Shown one piece after another: positions 23,605-34,494 of a DNA stretch of 64,000 nt. The DNA comes from Climacium dendroides (Eukaryota; Streptophyta; Bryopsida; Hypnales; Climaciaceae). The notes beneath the pieces are model-generated. The model was given only the letters and a program-made list of their open reading frames with translations. It had not been told where the DNA came from and did no database searches. The stretch's first letter is position 1. Each line of letters starts with the position of its first letter. The stretch lies in contig OX467092.1 in assembly GCA_950106755.1 (NCBI GenBank), positions 10,974,001 to 11,038,000 on the forward strand. Reading direction: 5' to 3'. The position numbers were made by a program, and so were the translations under genes.

Positions 23605-25640
23605 CTACCCAATTGCCTTCTAACAAATGCTAAAGAATGTAGAATCCTTCTGCATACTATAGTGCTTGTTTTGGGTTGCTAAAGAATGTAGGATCCTTCT
23701 GCACATTACAATGCTTATTTTGGGTCAAGTTGTATCTTTTTTTCATACACATTGCACTGCTAGCTTGTTTTTGGTCAAGTGTTTTTATGCTTGTTTTTTT
23801 TTTAAGTTGTATTTTTTTTCTATGCTTATTTTTGGTCAAGTTGTATCTTTTTCTCATGCACACTATAGTGCTTGATTTTTTTTTCATACACATTGTAATG
23901 CTTGTTTTTAGTCAAGCTATGTCTTTTCTTTATCTTTTTTTTCATGTAACTTGTTTTTAGTCAAGCTTTTTTTAATCTTTTTTTCATGCAACTTGTTTTT
24001 AGTCGAGTTGTATCTTTTCTTCATATTTTTGGGTGCTGTGTGGGTTTTTTTTGCAAGGCCTATTGATTACAAATAGGTGCTTATTGGCATGATTTTTTGG
24101 AAATTCATAAGTAATTCACTTTGAAAAATATGAGTTAGATGCATGTGTGTGGGTTTTGCAAGGCCTATTGATCACAAATAGGTGCTTATGGCATAATTCT
24201 TTGGAAATTCATAAATAATTCACTCTAAAAAATAGAAGTTAGATTCCACATCAATTTCTCTTCAAGTGAAAAATAAGAAAAAATACTTTCGGGCATCTGA
24301 AACCCATCAAAAAGGCCGACCAACCTTGAACCCCTCAAGGCCCAAGGCCTTTTCAAGTCTAAGAACATCATTGCTTTTGAAATGTTATAAGTCTAAATGT
24401 CACTAAGGTATAGAAATCTCAACCGCACAATCTTGTAGTGTACATGTTGTAGATGTCATGGATCAAAGTTGGAGTCATTTGGCCATATGGGTTGCAAGAT
24501 AAAAAGGTTTTAGTGTTGAAAAAGGATGCTGAAATTTTCCTTACAACACATTTGGAGGTGAAATTTGATTTCTAAACCTTCTCAAATGAAAAAAAATTTA
24601 AATTATAAAGTGCTTGAAAATTGGCATAGAAATACATTGGTGAAAGAAAATTTAAATTATAAAATGCTTGAAAATCAACACAGAAATACATTGGTGAAAA
24701 AAAATATCATTCAGTTGATTCATTGTGTTTGCAAAATGGCTTTGAAATGTCAAGAAAAGTTGCAAAAAAGCTTATCCAAGGCTGAACCTCCTCCTCTTAA
24801 AATGCCTCTCAGTCATTCATAACTTCTTGAATTGATATGAAATTTTATCTACACAAACTTGAACCTCCTCCTCTTAAAATGCCTCTCAGTCATTCATAAT
24901 TTCTTGAATTGATATGAAATTTTATCCACACAAACTAGACTAGTATGCACAACTTTCCCAAAAAATATTATTGAAAATAGGCACTATTTGAAGAAGAAAT
25001 AAGATGCCAAAGTTCACTGGGCACTATATGAAGAAGAAGTAAGTCGCCGAAGTTCATTGTAATGAAAAACTATTAGGGTTTTAAACTTCAAATTGCTCCA
25101 AAACAAGACAACTTGAATTGATATGAAAATTTTACCACGATAACAATAACAAGACTTCAAGGAAAACATGATCTAACAAATTTTTATTGAAAACAAACAT
25201 TGGATGAAGGGGATACAACCCACTAAAGTTGCAGCCATCAAATGCAGTTTGGTGAACTCAAATTGAACTTGTTAACTTCAAACTCAAATTGAACTTGTAA
25301 ACTTCAAACTCAAATTGAACTTGTGAACTTCAAACTCAAATTGAAGTTGTGAACTTCAAACTCAAATTGAACTTGTGAACTTCGATTGGCTTCCAAAAAG
25401 TCAATACATCTTGGATTGATCTAAAAATTTTACTACACAAACTAGACTAGTAGATATATTGATCTAAAACTTTTACTACACAAACTAGACTAGTATGCAA
25501 AACCTTTCCAACAAGTTTGATTGAATTTGGACATTGTATGCAAAACTTACAGCACTTTGAATTGGACTCTCTGATTGAATTTGGACATTGTATGCAAAAG
25601 TTACAGCACTTTGAATTGGACTCTCAAACTATGTGAGGCC
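23605..25640 (+). repeat. Run of independent short tandem duplications
   Basis: Successive, unrelated units are each duplicated in tandem: about 55-65 bp at 23620-24000 (degenerate, TTTTTAGTCAAG words), about 112 bp at 24032-24244, about 57 bp at 24590-24700, about 78 bp at 24784-24937, about 45 bp at 24977-25055, 29 bp in five copies at 25258-25388, about 50 bp at 25410-25500 and 54 bp at 25525-25630. No long frame crosses them. Confidence 0.8.
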
Positions 25641-26704
25641 ACTTTTGGGCCCCTGGGGGTGTTGAGGGGTTAAAGGGTTGCTTTATGAGCACACTACCTT
25701 ATTGCACACAATAGTTGAGAGGACAGTGCAGGGCCATTGCAAAGTCATTTGACAGCTTCTTCACATGAAGAAAAAGATCTCAATAGAAAATTCTTGCTGA
25801 CTGAAAAATTTAAAAGCCGTATTTGAAGAATGCCACTATTCCCATATCCTCATGTTACAAACTCTACTAGCGAAAAGAAATCCATTCTTTGGATCGAAGG
25901 CTAGTTGCAGAATAAACTAACCCTGCTTCACAAACTGAAGCGATGAATAAATAAAACAAAGAAGCAGAGAAAAAAGCACATCACCACTAGAACGTCCCGA
26001 AGATGAACACGCTTGGGATTTCAGCCACGAACATGAAGAATTCAAACGATATACAAGTAATCCCAAGAATCATCACTCACGTTTTCAAGTGAAGTGCTAC
26101 TTAAGCGATCAAAGCTCGAGTAATACATACCTCTAAGAATCATTCACACTACAATTACGTCAGATATTTTATGGATGCGCTGCATTATGCTTGATGTAGA
26201 ACCGGATGAGAAGCTGATAGCTGCCACAGTTGTAGGTCACATCTGCTCAGGATCTCCTTGCTGCTATGTTATAATTCCCGACGAGTAAGGGAGCCAATGT
26301 CATGGCTGATGCAATTGTAGAGAATCACACCTTTCCCAAACCCTAGCTGCATTAAACCCTGTCGATTGTAACGCCATTTACGGCAGTTTCTAAGGTAAAC
26401 CCTGCCAATTGCAACTCATCTAGATTTTCAAAAGCATCAGAGGGGTGAGCTCTCTACTCGTGATGAACTCCAGAGCCCTTTAGACATCTTTATAAGACAT
26501 AACAAAGATGTCATACCTCCATGTTCAGAAAATAGCAGCCAAAATTTGTCACCCATTCAATGCTTAAACACAGAGTATCTACCCTTATGGCCAAGCAGCT
26601 GCTTTCGAGTATATGGAGTGGTACCCTGAGTAACACCCTTCCACTAGTGCATTTTAGATTCTACAGTGATTTTATCGTAACCCTAAAACTTGGGGTTTAA
26701 ACCG
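25641..26704. other. 3' flank of the GT17 gene, no further exon seen
   Basis: From about 25.8 kb the composition becomes less AT-rich, as expected for the 3' untranslated region of the minus-strand gene ending at 26705. I found no additional coding exon. Confidence 0.4.
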
Positions 26705-28785
26705 TTACTCAGATGCCGAAGGGACAGGATCTGGCTCCCGAACGCAATTGCCGGGCAACAGGAACCTGTAGGTGTCTCTGTTTTGTAGTAAATACTTTGG
26801 CAAATATACGCCCGAGAATGATCTTGCAACAGAGCCTAACTTGCTAATGAGATCCTGAAAAGTATACTCCTCGGGAAGCATATCAAACAGATCGCTGCCA
26901 GTGCAGATAATCCTTTGGATTCGCTTAGGATTTAAAAACGAAGAGTAGCGAACACGATCAGCATGAGAATAAGCTTGCATTTTGAAGATGAAATCTGAGA
27001 TATATCTGAAGCAAAAACTGCAATGCCAACCTGCATCAACCAGAAGATAGTCGGTCTTCCGAACATGTTTGTAAGAGGTATGGTCGTCAAAAATCTCAAC
27101 ACTGGAGCGCCAGTTATTGTTGTCCACCAGAAACTCAAACGAGTAAAGGTAGTTGCGTAGCTGGAGATGCATAATTGATGGATATCCATCACAGTTTCGT
27201 AGCAGGTGGATTGTATGGGCAGATGGAATCTCGTCCACGTCGGCTGTGATGAGCAGGTCCCCATTCTCTATGCCAGAAAGAGCCAGTGCATGGTCCATCG
27301 CATCTCGTTGGTAAAACTCGTTCACGAAGGGATCCTCGTTTGGTATGTGCGGACGGCTCGGCAAAAAAAAGTGCAGCAGCTTGCTGTGTACGAAGCGGAA
27401 GCGGCTCTGTTTCTGGTCTTTGAAGAACAGGCGCTTTGGCTGGCCTGTAAACGTTGCGTTTGACTCCAGCACCAAGAATTTGGTTACCAAGGGGAAAAGC
27501 TCCTGCAACCACAAGAATTAATGAGCAGTCCATTTATGCTGCCATGACAAGGTTTTCACAACCAGTCTGAACCTAACTACTGCTCATAACATTAGATTGT
27601 TTCAGAAACTTTTGAACAAGTCATGAAGAGAATCTTCATCGTCATTCACAATGATCATTCAGAAACCTCCCTCTGTATCACGGAGAGGCCTCTGTATGAT
27701 TGCTAGTGCTATTTTATTTCCACATCATTTGAGATTGATACTCGATAGAGCTTTCAATAAAATTAGACTGTTTCAGAAATTTTTAGATATCATAAAGAGA
27801 ATCATCATCATGATTCATACGGTTTTAGTAATCATACAAAAGCCTACCAGTATAGAGGTTTCCAAGACGACCTCACCATGAAGACTCCCTTCATGATGTG
27901 GTCAAAGCTCTTGAAAGATTAACTTACTGACAGCCCTCTTAAATATCAATCTCGGACATTGTGGAAATCAAATAAAGCTACTAGTAATGATGCAACTGAA
28001 ATTCCGAAACAGCGTGACGACTTACTCGCATTCGAATCTCCAGCAGGTCAATCTCGTTGCTGAAAATAACGGCGTCAAAGACACGGCGTGGAGTCTCCCT
28101 CGGTTTCCAGCCATGGATTCTACACAATTCGGATATGGGGATTCCTTCCGCATGGTAGTGGGGAATTTTCTGCAAACATACAGTATATTCAAACACTTAG
28201 TAGTAGACGATACAAAAGCCGTTAGGATCTCATCCCGTCTCCTATTGATTGACCCCCGTAACTAACAACTTAACTCTTCCAAAATAACACTTGTTGACCT
28301 CAAATTTACAACCATTGGGTGCAAGCATAACTTGGCTAGATTGGTAGATGGCCACTGATCTTTGAATGGAAATAGGGTTGTCTACTGTTCCTTCAATTTT
28401 GATCTCCAGCCTCCCACTTTGAACCTTTCATACTGGTTCGAGAGAAAAACATATTCCACGTCACCTACCAATTTAGCAAAGTCATGCTTAGGGAGAAAAC
28501 ACATTCTCCATGCTCTCTTTTCAAAACACTCACACAAAATGGCTCTCTGACCCTCTCAGAGCTAAGAGAAAAGCATGGGAAACGTACCTGGAAGGGCCTG
28601 GGAGGAGTATCCCAAAGGGGTCGCAAAAAGTATGAAATAGTGTGATATTTCAAATAGACAATTGTCATCACCAATGCCAAAACGCAAAAATACAGAAGCT
28701 TCGATTGCGGTCTTGTGCTCTTCACCCGGGGCTTTCTCAACCCTCTCCAGGAACCTACCATACCCATGGCTGCTACTACTACCAT
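26705..28785 (-). CDS. Family 17 glycosyltransferase (bisecting-GlcNAc-transferase-like), 379 aa
   Basis: Three exons read well: 28588-28785 (donor GTACGT), 28026-28169 (acceptor TTTGCAG, donor GTAAGT) and 26705-27502 (acceptor TTGCAG), both introns in phase 0. Exon 1 gives a short cytosolic part and one membrane segment at about residues 30-45, so a type II Golgi-type protein. Exons 2 and 3 give the GT17 domain: the FDAVIFSNEIDLLEIR stretch, LVLESNATFTG, a DVDEIPS acidic motif near 202-208, then LQLRNYLYSFEF, GWHCSFCFR and LLPGNCVRE. Length and motif order match plant GT17 proteins. The animal relative adds bisecting GlcNAc to N-glycans. Plants are not known to have that product, so the acceptor is open. 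Intron 2 carries a small transposon. Confidence 0.93.
27588..27920. mobile_element. Intronic inverted-repeat element(s) in the GT17 gene
   Basis: Within intron 2 (27503-28025) the phrase TTAGAYTGTTTCAGAAA occurs twice (about 27591 and 27764), each followed by a GAAGAGAATC or AAGAGAATC word. A right end with GATGTGGTCAAAGC is near 27893. The same words form an inverted-repeat element in the BED gene intron at 34765-34980. The borders are approximate, and this may be one element inside another. Confidence 0.5.
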
Positions 28786-29144
28786 ATGCTTACAGATCGC
28801 ATGAAATGATCGTCCTCACGCACAGCAACCTCGAGAAAAGAACTTGGAAACCATATGATCGAAGGGGAGCATCTCTAACGCAAATTGCAAATGTCGTGAC
28901 CGAAAATCCAATTCAACAAATGGCTGGAAGAGCCGTCCAACTGTAAAAGTCTCCAAGTTGGGATAACGAAAACATGCTTACATGTCAAATGGAATGCTCC
29001 CCCTCACGAACTGCAACCTCAACAACAACAAAAAGAACTTGAAATTCTTGGTTGAATGGGAGTTCTGTAACGCAGTCAATGGAATTGACAACAAATGTCA
29101 TCACCCAATGCAACTAATGACTGATAGATCTACAACCTGCACAC

Positions 29145-29175
29145 AAACCGTAAACCGTAAACCCTAAAACCCAGA
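29145..29175 (+). promoter_or_regulatory. Telo-box-like tract upstream of the GT17 gene
   Basis: The sequence ACCGTAAACCGTAAACCC, followed by TAAAACCC, contains the plant telo-box core AAACCCTAAA. It lies about 370 bp upstream of the GT17 start codon. Telo-boxes are found near transcription starts of many plant genes; a role here is inference. Confidence 0.35.
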
Positions 29176-29794
29176 ATAGCAAAGCAAGGGCGATGCCCCA
29201 ATTCTCGATCACTCGTCATTAGGCCAGTGACAAATTGGTATATACAAGACCGTTCACAAGGCTTTGCTTTGGCAAAGACGAGGTTATCAAAAATGCCGTT
29301 GAATCCTAACCCAGACCTCTCATGAAGGTCTAGACCTAGACCTAAGGGAGAATACCTAGACTTCCTGTATGGATCGCCTACGGAATGCAAAGCTGTAAAC
29401 GCAAAACCCATGAAATCCTGCACCTCAGACAAACAAAAACCTGCAACGGAACGCAAATCTGCGCAATCTGAGTGAAAGGCGAGAAGAGTGGCGGAGATGG
29501 AGTGTTCTGAAATCAAAAAAATCGAAATTCCTGTAGCAATCTTCTGGATTTTTGAATTATGAGAAGTAAGATAGCTGTTCTCAAGACTTCATCTCGAAAG
29601 TCGTTCCGATCCTACGAGTGAAATTGCAACAACTTCGTCGGTGGGTTTCCGACATTCGTCCAGAGTCTATAATCGATTTGACACCGGATTCAAAGCGCAC
29701 TGAATTCGAATCATCCCATTTTTCAAATTCCAGGGACTTGGGAGGAAGGTGGAGAGAGATCTCACTAACGGTACAGTATGTACACCTAAAACCG

Positions 29795-30051
29795 CTACAC
29801 TAAAATTGGTAAATAGTGTTGGGTGATAATTAGTGTTGTTCCCTGTTTTTTTACCTTCAACACTATTTTCCAACTTATGTGTAAATAGTGTTGGGGCACT
29901 TAACTCCCGCCGTGAAATGACTAAATTTTACTATAGAGCTAAAATAGTGTTAGAATGGCTAAATAATGTTCTAACATTAACCTTGCAAACCACAATTAGT
30001 ATTATTGTTGACAATTAGTGTAGCCAACACTATTTACCAATTTTAGTGTAG
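29795..30051. mobile_element. 257-bp MITE with perfect 28-bp ends
   Basis: Positions 29795-29822 (starting CTACACTAAAATTGG) are exactly inverted at 30024-30051 (ending CCAATTTTAGTGTAG). Internal ATAGTGTTGG and TTAGTGTT words repeat. If the end is CACTA (29798), the outer three bases are CTA and TAG, which is not a direct duplication, so the target site is unclear. Similar AGTGTT words occur at 58890-59110. Confidence 0.75.
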
Positions 30052-30218
30052 TTTTTCCTATCCCGGATAGCTCGGTGTTCTAAATGATGAATTTTCATAC
30101 CAAAATTGTTAGCCCCTTTGATAACCCATATTTGGTGGTTTCGTATTTTTCTGACACTCACACAATATTCTATGAATTTTCAAAGTTGAAAGCATAGGAA
30201 ATCTTGCTTGTGCCACTC

Positions 30219-30668
30219 TCAATCCTCTTAACCGTTAAAGGTTAGATTGGTGACCGTGGAAATCATCCCTTTGGTTATTGTGTAGATCATTTGCTTACAA
30301 AATTATAAAAGCACTCATTGGAAATCAAACTACTGTAGAAGACCTCCCCTTTTCACAACAAAATTTAGAGGATGAATAGTTGCACTTCTGTCCTATTAGA
30401 AAGATTTTATGTCATCCATTAGACACCAAATGTCCTCGTCAACGTTTAACCCTTAAATGTCAAGGTGGATGTTTTGTGTCCAATGGATGATAGAGAATCT
30501 CTCCATGTAGGACAAAAGTGCAACTATTCATCTTTAGAATTTTGTGTGGAAAAGGGAGATCTTCTACAGTACTTTGATTTCTAATGAGTACTTTTGTAAT
30601 TTTGTAAGCCAATGCTTTACACAGTAATGAAAATTGATGATTTCCAAAGTCACCCCATCATCCTTTGA
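30219..30668. mobile_element. Foldback element, about 450 bp, arms about 210 bp
   Basis: The left arm GGTGACCGTGGAAATCATC ... CAAATGTCCTCG is mirrored by the right arm ending GATGATTTCCAAAGTCACC. The arms meet near TTTAACCCTTAAATG with almost no loop. It belongs to a family with further members at 10655, 30672, 33395 and 51343. It is non-coding. Confidence 0.8.
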
Positions 30669-30671
30669 AGG

Positions 30672-30890
30672 TTTAAGGGTTAGTTCTTAAAGGATAGACT
30701 GGTGACCGTGGAAATCATCTATTTTGGTACCATGTGAAATATTGGTTTAAAAAAATCCAAAAGTACCTATTAGAAATTAAACTATTGTAGAAGACCTCCC
30801 CTTTTTACACAAAATTTGGAAGATGAATCTTCTATCCCACTTCTATCTAACATAGAAGGATTCCTTGTCCTTCATTAGTCAAAAAACAAT
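30672..30890 (+). repeat. Single-arm copy of the foldback family
   Basis: It contains GACTGGTGACCGTGGAAATC, GTAGAAGACCTCCCCTTTTT and ACATAGAAGGATTCCTTGTC in family order, directly next to the foldback element. The right arm is missing. Confidence 0.65.
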
Positions 30891-33394
30891 CGTAGTGCCA
30901 TGTATTTGGTAGTGAACCACCTTTGAAGCAAAAAATGCTTCAACTCCCATTAGTTGCTTTAAAGAACTTGTAGTGGTTTGGAAAGACATAGTGGCTCTTC
31001 TGCCCCCCTTCTTTGTTTTTTTGAGGAGACTTAATAGATGGCACAAATGGTCAATGGCATAATTGGGTTTCTCTATCTTATACCTATAATCAATACTGCC
31101 AAAGTGCAACACCTTTGTTTGCACCAAAAAACAATACAAAAACCTAGATATTGATTACACAAGATGTACAATCAAAATATGAGAGTGTAGTTTTGTTTTT
31201 GTAGTACACCTAGGGGACACTAGTTTAAAAATTTACAAGTATCCATGTAAGATGAATGCTAAAATGCATTGAAATCTTGCTTCACTTGCCAAAAGATCTA
31301 ATAAAAACAATTTATATTTTATAGCAATAAGTATGGGGAGTTGTAAATAGTGATTATAGGTGTGTATTCTTTAAGTTGTGTGAATATGATGGAGAGTTGC
31401 ATCAAAAAGCTCCATTTACATTCCTCGTCACATTCATTATAAAGTAGAAGTTCTATTAATTGTATGTTTATATGTTGATTTGTCTTAAGTGTGAAACAAT
31501 TCAACTATTGAAATTTATTTTTTTGCAATTTATTTTTAAATAGCTTGACACAAACAAAATGTTTAAAATTTTAGATGGCGCAAACTTCTAGATTGTCATA
31601 GGGAAGGGCTCAATGTTCATCTAGGGGTATGTTGAATGGAACCTCTCGCTTATTATATGGTGTGTAGAGACTTTAATTTACATATATATTGATTTTTTTA
31701 TTATCATAGTAATTGTAATGCTCATTTACTAATGTAAAAACTATTTAAAATTAATACAAGTTGAAACATTATTGTATTGAATTTTATAGGTAACACTACT
31801 TTTGCACCCTTGCTAATAGGGAAAATCAATACAACTTTTCTGAATATGAAGTCTCTTTCCTTTTTTTTAGAGACAATAAATGAAGAAAATCCAAAGTTGC
31901 TAAATAACATTTATAAAGTGTAATGTCAATACATTTTGAATTTGAATACAATGTATCAAGACATCATGTATTGTAACATTTCATCACTACAAGAGAAAGG
32001 GGTGTTTTAAGTATAGTCCTAGGAGTTTAGTCTCATGACCTTTTTAGGAGATTTTTAGTAAATTTTTATTAGAAATACATGTATTTTCAATAAAATTTTA
32101 CTAAAAATCTCCTATAAAGGTCATTATTGTTAGGACTCTACTCCTAGGACTATACTTAAAATACCCCTTTCTCTTGTGATGCATTCTAAATCTAATTCAT
32201 AGAATTTTTAAAATAATAATGATGTTGAAGTTCTAGTTATATAATTTTGATTTAAATAGTAAGAATCATTGTTTTCACAAAATCAACTAAGATTCATCAT
32301 TAACTAAAAGTACTATCATTAACTAAAATTCATCAATTAATAGGCAAACAAAAGATTCTTGATTTTTCAAACCACAAAGCCACATAATAATAATATTACT
32401 AAAACAACTATATCTTGTGCTATACAATTTCAAATCTAATGAAACTATGATCACTCAATACACTCAATACACTCAATACTCTTATAAGCCATTACCTTTA
32501 TAATTAGATTGCTCAATCTAGCATTCAAGTTCATGATAATAATTTAGATCTCAAAATCTATGTGGGTGCATAATAGAAACTTAAAAGTATTTTACAAATC
32601 ATTTTATTGATTACATAAACTATCGTGAAAAGTTGAGAAAATAGTGAGGACAATGTAATAAGAATATTTGATGAAGAAAGCTAATTTGATTATGCATCTT
32701 TTTTTAGATGAAACCAAAGGCTTATTTTGTCTCATTAATTGTCTATTTTGAACAAAAAAAAGAATTGAAAGCTTGATTTGAATTTATTAATGACAAAGCT
32801 TTAGGAGGTTAAGGAATCCATTATTTAGATTTTAAGTCATATATTTACAATGCAAGTGCCATTCATATACATAGCTTCTAAAACATGATAAACTTTTTAG
32901 TTCTATCATTAATAGTCAAAAATATTTCCATACAATATTCAAGGCTCAAAAGGAGTGATTGGTTCATAATTTGGATCTTGCCACTTCAAACTTCAAGAAT
33001 TTATATAATACATATTTTAGTGCATTAGAATCCTTGTAAAAATGGAAACAAGGCCTACCAAGACTAATATTCAAACTCAAATTTAAAAATGAAAATGAAA
33101 TTCATTTTGAAAAAGGAATCCTTGCAAGACAACTAAAAGGTGAACCAATACATCATTGTGCTACAATTTGCTACAAGGACAAAGCCTCTCATTGAAATGT
33201 AGTACCTACTTGTGCTATTTAGTGTCTAGAATTAGAGTTTATTAAAAAGCTTAAACCACACTACCAAGAGTTAATGTGATTTTACATTTTTTATGTAAAA
33301 TCTAGTAAAACCCAAAACTAAATAATTATTTGGGTCTACATACCTTACCAAGTAAGGTACATCAAAATATAGCCTAAGATTCTGATTATTCAAT
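30891..33394. other. Intergenic with one hairpin MITE, no gene seen
   Basis: A minus-strand frame at 30879-31139 begins inside repeat DNA and matches nothing I know. Apart from the MITE at 31985-32181, the region is AT-rich without supported genes. Confidence 0.45.
31985..32181. mobile_element. 197-bp CACTA-type hairpin MITE, CAT duplication
   Basis: It starts CACTACAAGAGAAAGGGG and ends CCCCTTTCTCTTGTGATG, with CAT flanking both sides (31982-31984 and 32182-32184). The arms pair over nearly the full length, including CTCCTAGGACTATACTT against its inverse and an AGGAGATTTTTAGTAAA stem. The last bases of the right end have drifted. Confidence 0.8.
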
Positions 33395-33600
33395 TAACGT
33401 TGGAACATTGAAATTGGTCATTGTGAAAATCATCCTTTTGGGTACTATGTAAATCATTTGCTTAAAAAAATCCAACAACACTCATTGGAGGTCAAACTAC
33501 TATGCAAGACCTCTTCTTTCCACACAAAATTCCAAGGATGAACATCTACACTCTTATCTTACATAGAAGGATTCTTTGTCATCCATTGGACACTTTTAGG
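33395..33600 (+). repeat. Single-arm copy of the foldback family
   Basis: Shared family words: GAAAATCATCC, AAATCATTTGCTT, CACTCATTGGA, AAGACCTCTTC and GTCATCCATTGGACAC. It is non-coding. Confidence 0.6.
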
Positions 33601-34025
33601 CCGCCGCACTGTGTTGTTACATGGTTAAAAGAAAGTCTTGGGCAACTACATTTGTGAGCTACCGTAAGCCAATGTGACGATCACTCCCTCTCTCACAACT
33701 TTCTATTAATATCAATAATAGAATGTTTCTATACAGTATATCACACTGGTATGTTAGTTTTAGTATGTACAGTACTATGACTACAGCTGCTTTTCACACA
33801 ACCTCAACATACCTCTAGATTACAATGCCTACGATTGCTACAAATAATCTCCTCCATGTCGCCACACCAATTACATCGTTTTGCAACTTCACATCTGGTA
33901 ATCCAGCTCACCTACATGTACAAAATCCCCGCTAGTGCTATTCCGCATCTGCTCCAGTTACAAATCAAAATAAGTACCAATATGTTTCCACTTTTTTCTT
34001 GATATCATAAATGTTTTGAACCAAT

Positions 34026-34165
34026 TCAAACAGAGAGCCTTTGTAAAGCTAATGCACGGTAAATGCCAAAAGGAAACCATGGCAAGTTATCTTCCAAGAT
34101 ATCTTCAAGAGACCTTCCCTTATAAGCGTCCAGTTGAAGTAAAGATGCCAATCTATTCGTGACTC
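34026..34165 (-). other. Possible additional coding exon downstream of the BED gene
   Basis: On the minus strand an AG (CACGAATAG) is followed by an open frame of about 45 codons ending at a TGA at 34026-34028. Its content is protein-like (GRSLEDILEDNLPWFPFGIY). The frame did not connect to the last BED exon with an obvious donor. It could be an alternative last exon or the end of a separate, unseen gene. No family was recognised. Confidence 0.25.
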
Positions 34166-34494
34166 CATTATTTTAAGCAAGGAACATTTCAAACCTGGTA
34201 AAGAATGTGAAGTTCTCTAACAAACACAACCAAGTTCAAGAGATGACAATCCCGAGTCTGTAGTGAAAAAAGAATTGTGGATTGACTGCCTTACATTGAA
34301 AATTGATGTTCGATCGCATCGTGTCACCACACCCTACACTGGATCTTGTATCCACCCAATATATCCGTCTACTTTGCGCATTGAACAGAGTGCATTAATT
34401 TGCTTTTACAGAGTGCTTTAAGCTGCAAGCAAAGCACACAAGTCAGACGAATACTATATAGACGAATTGGATGAGAATCAACAGAAACAGCAGT

